Positions 51,967 to 58,959 of a stretch of DNA of 64,000 bases are shown here, one piece after another. Each line of letters starts with the position of its first letter. Within the stretch, counting starts at the first letter, position 1. The position numbers and the translations under genes are program-made. Below the pieces are notes generated by a model that worked only from the letters and a program-made list of their open reading frames with translations, did no database searches and had not been told where the DNA came from. This DNA comes from Nitrospirota bacterium. Lineage in GTDB: Bacteria; Nitrospirota; Thermodesulfovibrionia; Thermodesulfovibrionales; JdFR-88. Location of the stretch: the NCBI GenBank assembly GCA_021840255.1, contig JAKBYX010000002.1:159325-223324 (forward strand). Reading direction: 5' to 3'.

Positions 51967-52730
51967 CAGTCAAAAACCGCCTTTCTTCCGTCTGCCGCCT
52001 TAAGGGCCAGGGCAATTTCCTTCAGGCTTGCCTCTTCAAGCAGGAACCTTGTTGTTTTCCTGCCGATGTCCTCCAGCCTGTGCGCATCGGAGCAGCGAAG
52101 CCCCGGCGCCTCACGGAGGAGAGTGTTTGTGTTTTTATTTTTTTGCTTTTGCCCGCAGACCTCGAGCGCGTCCAGCCCCAGGCCCTCTGGAATGAAGCCA
52201 AGCTGGGAAGTGACGCTGAAGGATTCCCGGTCGGCATGGCTTGCTATCGCCATCCCGCCCAGGCTGTGGATCGCCGCCACCAGGCCAGAAAGCCTGATGC
52301 CCGTGGCGCCCGCAAGTATCCTTCTGTTAAAACCCAGCACTTCATCATCCTCATTTACTATGACCTGCCCGAACGGGGGTATCTGCCCGGTGCCGTTTCC
52401 ACCCTCCGCCCCCATGTGGAAATTATCCAGCTCCCTGTACACGTTCTCCTGCATCCTGAAGGCGGCCTCAAGTGTATCAAAAAGGGCAAGCACGTGGACT
52501 TCCTCCAGGGAGGTGATCTCCATTGCTGGCACCAGTGAGACCCCTGCTTTCAAGGCCGCGCGCGCCGCGGCGTCCAGGTTTTCGCAGGAGTTGTGGTCCG
52601 CTATGGCCACTATGTCCAGCCCCGCTTCCGCCGCCTTCCGCATGATGCGCCAGGGGGTCATATCAAGCTCGGCGCAAGGGGAAAGGCAGCTGTGTATATG
52701 CAGGTCCGCCGTGAAAAATCTCCTTGCCAT
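51966..52730 (-). CDS. PHP-domain metal-dependent phosphoesterase
   Basis: This protein starts MARRFFTADLHIHSCLSPCAEL at ATG 52730; GTG 52760 in frame is a less likely start. The PHP signature DLHIHS, a second metal motif IADHN, the SHADRE-like IASHADRESF and CSDAHRLEDIG supply the ligands for a tri-metal site. PHP proteins hydrolyse phosphoesters; the substrate is unknown, and members occur in Hnd-type operons. An A-rich tract encodes GQKQKNKNTNTL just before the CSDAH block. The stop overlaps the next ATG. Confidence 0.88.
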   Translation of the reverse strand: MARRFFTADLHIHSCLSPCAELDMTPWRIMRKAAEAGLDIVAIADHNSCENLDAAARAALKAGVSLVPAMEITSLEEVHVLALFDTLEAAFRMQENVYRELDNFHMGAEGGNGTGQIPPFGQVIVNEDDEVLGFNRRILAGATGIRLSGLVAAIHSLGGMAIASHADRESFSVTSQLGFIPEGLGLDALEVCGQKQKNKNTNTLLREAPGLRCSDAHRLEDIGRKTTRFLLEEASLKEIALALKAADGRKAVFD

Positions 52731-52750
52731 TTTTTTCTTTTCCGGCCCCG

Positions 52751-53095
52751 CTACCTGCACTCATTTTTTAAAAGAAGGTTGTAGACCATCCCTACCATGT
52801 CGTATGTCTGCAAAGAGGTGCTAATGACAGGTATGCACTCGGCCTCGGCCTTCTCCAGCGTCTCGGCCTCTATCTGCTTGCCCCCCGTCACTATTATCCC
52901 GGAAAGGCCCTTTATCGCAGCCACCGCCACCACATTGGGATGGGTTTGCCGCGTTATCCATATGTTGCCTTCCTTGCCGTTTGCAAGCACATCGGACAGC
53001 ATATCGCTTGCATAACAGCCGTTTATAGCGGCCTCGACGCAGCCGTTGTTTTTCAGGTCCAGATCAAGCCTTCCTATAAGTTCCCGTACGGTCAT
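52751..53095 (-). CDS. DRTGG-domain protein
   Basis: This small 114-residue protein begins MTVRELIGRLDLDLKNNG, with GCYASDMLSDVLANGKEGNIWITRQTHPNVVAVAAIKGLSGIIVTGG. That pattern is the DRTGG domain, usually linked to CBS or phosphotransacetylase proteins and frequent in hydrogenase-associated operons. It probably binds a ligand and signals to the neighbouring ATPases. The stop codon is followed closely by the PHP start, and the gene directly abuts the upstream ATPase gene. Confidence 0.85.
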   Translation of the reverse strand: MTVRELIGRLDLDLKNNGCVEAAINGCYASDMLSDVLANGKEGNIWITRQTHPNVVAVAAIKGLSGIIVTGGKQIEAETLEKAEAECIPVISTSLQTYDMVGMVYNLLLKNECR

Positions 53096-53584
53096 TTATT
53101 CCTGCCTTGCATTTAATGGTGGTGCCAGATTTATTATGATCTCGATGGTTGTCCCTTCGCCGGGCACGGAATCTATCGAGAGCGTGCCGGCGTTCTTTTT
53201 TATGTTGGGCAAGCCCATGCCGCTTCCCCATCCGTATTCCTTTGCCCAGTCGGGCGCCGTGGTATAGCCTTCCTTCATTGCAAGCCCTATGTCCTCTATG
53301 CCGGGCCCCATGTCGGTGACCGTTATCGTAAGGGTTTCCCCTTCTATCAAGTAGTGCAGGCTTCCCGCCACCGCATGGATTATCACGTTTATCTCCGCCT
53401 CGAAAGCGCAGATGGCCGCCCGTCTTATGATCCAGGCGGGCACTCCCAGGGCCGCAAGCTCTGAACGGAGGCTTTTTGAGCCCGCTCCGGCATCAGAAAA
53501 ATCCCCTCCGTTCAAGGGGAAGTAGACGTCCTGTCCGCTGCCCGCATCCGGATCCATGCCTTCTTTTTTCCCCTTGGAGCTCAT
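53096..53584 (-). CDS. Anti-sigma-factor-type GHKL ATPase
   Basis: I start at ATG 53584 (MSSKGKKEGMDPDAG), giving 162 residues; ATG 53557 is also possible, and the longest frame reaches 53662 inside the upstream gene. The ATPase core is IRRAAICAFEAEINVIIHA (N box), VTDMGPGIEDIGLA and GWGSGMGLPNIKKNAG. Small proteins of this type phosphorylate or sequester partners such as anti-anti-sigma factors. It is the second GHKL protein of the operon, so the two may act in sequence with the REC proteins. Confidence 0.85.
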   Translation of the reverse strand: MSSKGKKEGMDPDAGSGQDVYFPLNGGDFSDAGAGSKSLRSELAALGVPAWIIRRAAICAFEAEINVIIHAVAGSLHYLIEGETLTITVTDMGPGIEDIGLAMKEGYTTAPDWAKEYGWGSGMGLPNIKKNAGTLSIDSVPGEGTTIEIIINLAPPLNARQE

Positions 53585-53588
53585 CCCT

Positions 53589-54356
53589 TTAAACGCCGGA
53601 TACTCCCGCGCTGACGCGGAGCAGCCATACGAGCCAGTTTTCCGAAAGGCATTCAGAAACAAAACCCGCGAGAGTCTCGTTTACCTTCTCGTTCCTCGCC
53701 GTCACTACGCCGCTCATCGGCGCCTTCAGCTCTATTATTTTGCCTTCGCCGAGGAGGATCCTCGCAAAAGTCTCTCCGGAGGCGATGGCCGGCTGATCGA
53801 TAAGCTCTATGTAGAGCAGATGCCCGCCCAGGTACCACTGCCTCACATCAAAACCTATCTCCCAGCCGCCTTTTAGAGGCCTTGCCCATGCCCCGTCCTT
53901 GTAATAGATGGCCCGTTCGTCCAGCTCCGAAGCCACCGTCACATATTGCCTGAACTGGTCGATGAAGGCCTTGCGGAGTATCCAGCCCCTTTTATCGAAG
54001 ACCTTCGCGGCGATGTTTTTCATGAACTCCGGGGTGAAGGGTTTTTCGAGGAACTCGAAGGCGCCAAGCCTTATGGCCTCTTTGGCGTCTTCAAGCGTGG
54101 GGTAACCAGTTATCATGACCACGTCGGTCTTGGGCTGGATGGTGCGTGCCTCTCCCAGGACCTCGATCCCGTAGATGTCTGGCAGCCTGATGTCTGATAT
54201 GAGGAGGTCCACCTCTTCGGAGTTTAATCTCTTTATGGCTTCCGCCCCGCTGGTGACCGTGTTTACCGTGTAGCCTTCGGCCCCCAGGATCCTTTTGCAG
54301 CTGAGGCCTACTACGGGGTCATCATCCACAACCAGTATCTTTTTCCCTGCTCCCAT
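53589..54356 (-). CDS. Response regulator with C-terminal GcvH-like domain
   Basis: This 255-residue protein is first in the signalling-redox operon; ATG 54356 has AAGGAGG 8 nt upstream. Residues 1-120 are a receiver (DDDP, D55 in LLISDIRLPD, K in FLEKPFTPEF). After a linker, residues ~165-245 resemble the glycine-cleavage H/lipoyl fold: GWEIGFDVRQWYLGGHLLYIEL and GKIIELKAPMSGVVTARNEKVNETL. The lysine context is shorter than in GcvH, so lipoylation is doubtful. There is no DNA-binding domain. The receiver resembles that of the REC-NuoE fusion (shared SCKRIL). Confidence 0.85.
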   Translation of the reverse strand: MGAGKKILVVDDDPVVGLSCKRILGAEGYTVNTVTSGAEAIKRLNSEEVDLLISDIRLPDIYGIEVLGEARTIQPKTDVVMITGYPTLEDAKEAIRLGAFEFLEKPFTPEFMKNIAAKVFDKRGWILRKAFIDQFRQYVTVASELDERAIYYKDGAWARPLKGGWEIGFDVRQWYLGGHLLYIELIDQPAIASGETFARILLGEGKIIELKAPMSGVVTARNEKVNETLAGFVSECLSENWLVWLLRVSAGVSGV

Positions 54357-54460
54357 TGCGGCAACCTCCTTTTATTAAACCACACTTAATACGCAATATG
54401 TATGCCTGAAGCTCAAGCCATTGTTTTTAAAGGGTTTGTAAAACGAAGGATGATTTAGTA

Positions 54461-54502
54461 GTGTATAAATTTTAAATACACTTTCTTGATTTATACTACA
54501 TA
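54461..54502. promoter_or_regulatory. Palindromic control region between divergent genes
   Basis: GTGTAT (54461-54466) and ATACAC (54476-54481) form an inverted pair. TATACT (54492-54497) lies 5 nt before ATG 54503, a likely -10 of a leaderless + strand transcript. The 146-nt region must also hold the promoter of the minus-strand signalling operon. Confidence 0.4.
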
Positions 54503-54916
54503 ATGCCGGTAAACGAGGAATCACCCGGAGAACTTGCCCGCCTGATGGAGGGGTCTTTTGAAAAACTGAGCCCTTATATCGAAAAGCACACGGGCAGGGT
54601 CTGTCCATCCTGCACAAAGGTCTGCTGCGCCAACAAGCATGGCACTCCCGAGCGTGAGGACTTTTTGTTCTACCGGGCGCTGGGTGTGGAAGCTAAACCT
54701 GCCAGCGGGCCTATGGATGCGGCATGCAGCCTGCTTGGCGGTACGGGGTGCGAGCTTCCCAGATGGCAAAGGCCATTCAGGTGCACATGGTATTTTTGCG
54801 AGCCGCTTCTGGATTCAATGCGCATGGGGAACGGCCGCGAGTACAGGCGGTTCGTGGCCGAGCTGGCCCGGCTGGTGGAGTTCCGGGGCAGGCTTATAGC
54901 ACTGACTCTTTTTTAA
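54503..54916 (+). CDS. Cysteine-rich YkgJ-like protein
   Basis: The 137-residue protein has two Cys clusters, CPSCTKVCCANKHG and CSLLGGTGCELPRWQRPFRCTWYFC. The pattern resembles the YkgJ/zinc- or iron-chelating family, and a metal cluster is likely. The ending VEFRGRLIALTLF is unassigned. No ribosome binding site is visible, and TATACT lies 5 nt before the ATG. It is followed by the DUF401 membrane protein after 28 nt on the same strand. It is divergent from the redox-signalling operon and could share its control. Confidence 0.7.
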   Translation: MPVNEESPGELARLMEGSFEKLSPYIEKHTGRVCPSCTKVCCANKHGTPEREDFLFYRALGVEAKPASGPMDAACSLLGGTGCELPRWQRPFRCTWYFCEPLLDSMRMGNGREYRRFVAELARLVEFRGRLIALTLF

Positions 54917-54944
54917 GTGTGGGGACCTCCTTTCAAAAGATTAA

Positions 54945-56189
54945 ATGACAGACTTTATAAGGATAGTTGCCGTCCTCGTTTTTCTGATCGTGCTAGTAAG
55001 AAAAAAGGTGCGGGCGGGAGTGGTCCTGCTTCTGGGCTCTCTCCTGCTTACGGTCCTTTATCTCATGCCGGTGCGCGCCGTGCTTTACTCCGTGGAAACG
55101 GCGCTGATAAAAAACCCCGAGGCCATAAAGGTGGCCCTTGCCCTTACCGCCATACGCGGGTTCGAGCTTGTGCTCAGGGAAAAAAAGATTCTGGACGCGA
55201 TGATGGATTTCTCAAAGGGTCTTTTTAGGGGGAAAAGAGCGCTAATTGCCTCCATGCCCCTTCTCATTGGCACCCTTCCTGCCATGGGAGGAGCGTATTT
55301 CTCCGCCCCCATGGTGGAGGAAGCCTCCAAAGGTATGGGGCTTCCGGCAGAGCAGAGGGGGTTTTTGAACTACTGGTTCAGGCACCCGTGGGAATATGTG
55401 CTTCCCCTTTATCCTGGTATCGTCCTTGCCGGGGCGGTCACGGGAATAAAGCTGGGGCCGCTGATGTTTTCCAACCTGCCGTATGCCTTGGGAGTGGCCG
55501 CAACGGGCTGTCTTTTTGGCTTCAAGGGGATCGGGGACGCCCCCTGCGCGCCGGACGCCAGTTTGCGCGGAGGCAAAGGCAAAAAAAAAGAAAAAGAAAA
55601 AAGGCAAGAAACTTTCAAAGGACTTTTAAGTTTTCTGCCAATCTTTTCCATATTGTGCCTGGTCATAATCTTTGGGGTGGAGTTCCAGTGGGCCATCCTT
55701 GCCGCCCTTGCAGGCCTGTTCGTTTTCTACCGCTATAATCCGCGGGAAGTATGGAAGGTGGTAAAGGGTTCCTTCTCCATGGACGTCCTGCTTCTGATAG
55801 CGGGCGTCATGGTATTCAAGCAGGTGCTTGTAAGCTCCGGGGCGGTGGCCAACCTGGGCGGCTTTCTTGCCGGGGAGGGGATACCGCTTATGGTCCTGCT
55901 TTCCGTCCTGCCTTTCCTTGCGGGCCTGCTGACCGGCCATACAATGGCGTTTGTGGGGGCCACTTTCCCGCTTCTCATGGCCCTGCCCGGAGGAGGCGTA
56001 CTGCACGCCATATCCTTTGCCTTTGCCTGCGGTTTTCTGGGGGTGCTGCTGAGCCCTGTCCATATCTGCCTGATACTCTCCAGGGAATACTTCAAGGCGG
56101 ACCTGTGGGGGATTTACAAAAGGACGATACCCGCCGCCCTGGTGATATTTATGGTGGCAGTGGGGGAGTACCTGGTTTTTAGAGGCTAA
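54945..56189 (+). CDS. DUF401-family integral membrane protein
   Basis: The 414-residue protein has about ten hydrophobic segments. [42 protein letters not shown] and [20 protein letters not shown] are characteristic of DUF401, a group related to ion/organic-acid permeases. A cytoplasmic or periplasmic loop at ~200 holds an A-rich-tract insert, [14 protein letters not shown]. Transport substrate is unknown. It lies 28 nt downstream of the Cys-rich gene and ends directly before the repeat-containing leader of argG. Confidence 0.88.
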   Translation: MTDFIRIVAVLVFLIVLVRKKVRAGVVLLLGSLLLTVLYLMPVRAVLYSVETALIKNPEAIKVALALTAIRGFELVLREKKILDAMMDFSKGLFRGKRALIASMPLLIGTLPAMGGAYFSAPMVEEASKGMGLPAEQRGFLNYWFRHPWEYVLPLYPGIVLAGAVTGIKLGPLMFSNLPYALGVAATGCLFGFKGIGDAPCAPDASLRGGKGKKKEKEKRQETFKGLLSFLPIFSILCLVIIFGVEFQWAILAALAGLFVFYRYNPREVWKVVKGSFSMDVLLLIAGVMVFKQVLVSSGAVANLGGFLAGEGIPLMVLLSVLPFLAGLLTGHTMAFVGATFPLLMALPGGGVLHAISFAFACGFLGVLLSPVHICLILSREYFKADLWGIYKRTIPAALVIFMVAVGEYLVFRG

Positions 56190-56289
56190 TGCGCGAGATT
56201 CCCCCTCGGTCTGCCTCAGGAAATCCCGATCGGGCTTTATCTTCCCGCGTTTTACATTTGATTTTATTTTGTGCTATGGTTTTACCTCT

Positions 56290-56326
56290 TCCCCTCGCCC
56301 CATGGGAGAGGGCAAGGGTGAGGGCG
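56290..56326. repeat. Dispersed CCCTCACCC/GGGAGAGGG palindromic repeat, copy C
   Basis: CCCCTCGCCCCATGGGAGAGGGCAAGGGTGAGGG lies in the argG leader (the 34-nt core is given here in two blocks: CCCCTCGCCCC, then GGGAGAGGGCAAGGGTGAGG). Gene finders may read it as an N-terminal extension of argG. Confidence 0.65.
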
Positions 56327-56374
56327 GCTTACTTGCCTGATATAAAAGATTTTTCTCTAAAACGAGGTGCGCCA

Positions 56375-57568
56375 ATGAAGATAGTGCTTGCATATTCCGG
56401 GGGGCTCGATACCTCTGTGGCCATTAAATGGCTCAAGGAAACGTACGGGGCCCAGGTCATCGCCTTCTGTGCCGATCTGGGGCAGGAAGAGGAGCTTGGG
56501 GGGCTGGATGAGAAAGCCCTGAAGACCGGGGCGTCAAACGTGTACATAGAGGACCTGAGGGAAGAGTTCGTAAGGGACTATATCTTCCCCATGCTCAGGG
56601 CAAACGCGGTCTACGAAGGCTCATATCTCCTGGGCACTTCCATAGCGCGGCCGCTTATAGCCAAAAAGTTGATAGAGATAGCCAGGAAGGAAGGGGCGGA
56701 AGCCGTTGCCCACGGGGCCACGGGCAAGGGAAACGACCAGGTCCGCTTCGAGCTCACCTGTTATGCCCTGAAGCCAGACATAAAGATAATAGCCCCCTGG
56801 AGGGTCTGGCCGTTCAAGTCCCGGCAAAGCCTCATTGAATACGCCTCAAAAAACGGTATACCGGTTACGGCTACAAAGGAAAAACCTTACAGCACGGACA
56901 GGAATATCTTCCATATAAGCTATGAGGGCGGTGTCCTTGAAGACCCCTGGGCCGCGCCTCCGGCTGACATGTACACCATGGCCCTGCCTCCGGAGAAGGC
57001 CCCGGATGCGCCAAGGACCATCGAGGTCGAATACGAAGGCGGAAACCCGGTGGCGGTTGACGGGAAAAAGATGGGGCCGCTTGAAATATTAAGGACGCTC
57101 AACGGCATCGCCGGAGAAAATGGGATAGGACGCGTGGACCTGGTGGAAAACCGCTTCGTGGGCATGAAATCAAGGGGCGTTTATGAGACGCCCGGCGGCA
57201 CGGCGCTCCATGCGGCGCACCGGGCGGTGGAGTCGATCACTATGGACAGGGAATCTCTCCACCAGAGGGATGCGCTTATTCCCAGGTACGCGGAGCTTGT
57301 CTACAACGGTTTCTGGTTTTCCCCCGAAAGGCAGCTCCTTCAGGGGCTTATGGACAACGCCCAGGAAAATGTGACCGGCACAGCGAGATTAAAACTCTAT
57401 AAGGGCGGCCTGACGGTCACGGGCCGAAAATCCCCGAAAAGCCTCTATCACCCGGACCTTGCCACCTTCGAGGAGGAAAACATCTATGACCAGAAGGACG
57501 CGGAGGGTTTCATCAAATTGAACGCCCTCAGGCTGAGGGTGGAAAAGCTCCTTCGCCCTGGGTCCTGA
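56375..57568 (+). CDS. argG: Argininosuccinate synthase
   Basis: ArgG condenses citrulline and aspartate with ATP in arginine synthesis. The start ATG 56375 (GAGGTG upstream) gives 397 residues, the usual length. The longer frame to 56189 is rejected because the extra 62 residues include the palindromic repeat. [20 protein letters not shown] is the ATP-pyrophosphatase loop, and [30 protein letters not shown] and [16 protein letters not shown] are family signatures. argH is not adjacent; dprA follows after a ~100-nt A-rich spacer. Confidence 0.97.
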   Translation: MKIVLAYSGGLDTSVAIKWLKETYGAQVIAFCADLGQEEELGGLDEKALKTGASNVYIEDLREEFVRDYIFPMLRANAVYEGSYLLGTSIARPLIAKKLIEIARKEGAEAVAHGATGKGNDQVRFELTCYALKPDIKIIAPWRVWPFKSRQSLIEYASKNGIPVTATKEKPYSTDRNIFHISYEGGVLEDPWAAPPADMYTMALPPEKAPDAPRTIEVEYEGGNPVAVDGKKMGPLEILRTLNGIAGENGIGRVDLVENRFVGMKSRGVYETPGGTALHAAHRAVESITMDRESLHQRDALIPRYAELVYNGFWFSPERQLLQGLMDNAQENVTGTARLKLYKGGLTVTGRKSPKSLYHPDLATFEEENIYDQKDAEGFIKLNALRLRVEKLLRPGS

Positions 57569-57674
57569 ACCCAAGCCAGACGGGAAAAAATAAAATAAAC
57601 AAAACAAAATTCCCCTGAAGCGGCCGGGAAAAAAGAAAAGCAAAAAAGTAAAAAAGCAAAAAACGAAAAATTTG

Positions 57675-58823
57675 ATGGATGCCAAGGACGAGAAAGAGAA
57701 GGGCAAAGACAGGGAATGTCTTGCGGCCCTTACCTTTGTTCCGGAAATAGGGCCGCTGACGATAAAAAAGCTGCTTTCCTTTTTTGGCAGCGCCAGGGCG
57801 GTATTTGAAGCCCCGAAGGAAAGGCTTGAGGCCTCAGGAATAGGCGAAAGGAAAATTGAGGGCATACTCAGGTTTGCGGGGTGGAAGGACGTGCGCCGCA
57901 TGCTGGAGCGGGCCCGGGAGTCGGGGATGAAGGTGCTTACAAGCGAATCCGGGGAATTCCCGGAGCAGCTTAAGAACATATCCGATTGCCCCCCCCTTCT
58001 TTATGTGAATGGGGACATCCTGGAGGAAGACAAATACGCGCTGGGCATAGTCGGGACCAGGACGCCCACTCATTACGGCAAGGTCCATGCGGAAAACATC
58101 GCCGCAGGGCTGGCAAAAAAGGGGTTTACGATCGTAAGCGGGCTTGCAAGGGGAATAGATTCGGCGGCCCATAAGGGCGCCCTCAGGGCGGGCGGCAGGA
58201 GCATAGGCGTCATGGGCTCCGGTCTGGATGTGCCTTACCCGCCGGAAAATTATGTTTTAATGCAGAAACTGGCCTCATCGGGCGCGGTAGTAAGCGAGTT
58301 TACGCCAGGCACGGGGCCTAACAAGGAGAATTTCCCAAGGAGAAACCGGATAATAAGCGGGCTTTCCCTGGGAGTTCTGGTTGTGGAGGCCGGCAAGAAC
58401 AGCGGTTCGCTGATCACCGCCAACTACGCGCTGGACCAGGGCAAGGAGGTCTTCGCTATCCCCGGAAACATCAGCTCTGCCGTCTCCAGCGGGACCAACG
58501 AGCTCATAAAAAGCGGAGCAAAGGTGGTCACCGGCATAGACGATATCATTGAGGAGCTGGCCCCGGTGCTCAAGGGATTTTTAAGCCGCGAAGCGATATC
58601 GAATGCCTCCGGTCAGGAGCCGGCAAGGCAGGCGGAGCTGAAGGCCGCGCTTGCACCAGGGGAAAGACAGGTGGTGGAGGCGCTTGGCCCGGAGCCGGTC
58701 CATATAGATGAAATAGCCAGGCAGCTTGGCATGGGGGCGTCACAGATAATGGGAATCCTCCTCCAGCTTGAGCTTAAGGGTATTGTGAAGCAGGTTGCTG
58801 GAAAAAAATTCTTTATCTGCTAA
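57675..58823 (+). CDS. dprA: DNA-processing protein DprA (Smf)
   Basis: DprA binds incoming single-stranded DNA and loads RecA during natural transformation. The 382-residue protein has an N-terminal SAM/HhH-like region (FVPEIGPLTIKKLLSFFGSARAVFE), the Rossmann core GIVGTRTPTHYGK, SGLARGIDSAAHKGAL, RNRIISGLSLGVLVVEA and GSLITANYALDQGKEVFAIPG, and a C-terminal winged-helix domain (VHIDEIARQLGMGASQIMGILLQLELKGIV). ATG 57675 follows TTG 57672. topA follows downstream, a very common gene pair. The spacer before the start is a long A-rich tract. Confidence 0.96.
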   Translation: MDAKDEKEKGKDRECLAALTFVPEIGPLTIKKLLSFFGSARAVFEAPKERLEASGIGERKIEGILRFAGWKDVRRMLERARESGMKVLTSESGEFPEQLKNISDCPPLLYVNGDILEEDKYALGIVGTRTPTHYGKVHAENIAAGLAKKGFTIVSGLARGIDSAAHKGALRAGGRSIGVMGSGLDVPYPPENYVLMQKLASSGAVVSEFTPGTGPNKENFPRRNRIISGLSLGVLVVEAGKNSGSLITANYALDQGKEVFAIPGNISSAVSSGTNELIKSGAKVVTGIDDIIEELAPVLKGFLSREAISNASGQEPARQAELKAALAPGERQVVEALGPEPVHIDEIARQLGMGASQIMGILLQLELKGIVKQVAGKKFFIC

Positions 58824-58959
58824 AATGCGTGGAAGAGAGGTTTTCGATTTGTTTTGTTTATTTTGCTTTGCTTTGTTTTTAATGTCCGTGATTCATGGAT
58901 ATTTAAGAAATGAGAATAAAAATAAAAAATTTATTTTATAAAGGACCGGAGAGTTCAAA

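Noticed and set aside
56189-56374. 62-residue N-terminal extension of ArgG
   Set aside because: The sequence is largely the palindromic repeat and leader. ATG 56375 has a ribosome binding site and gives the family's normal N-terminus.
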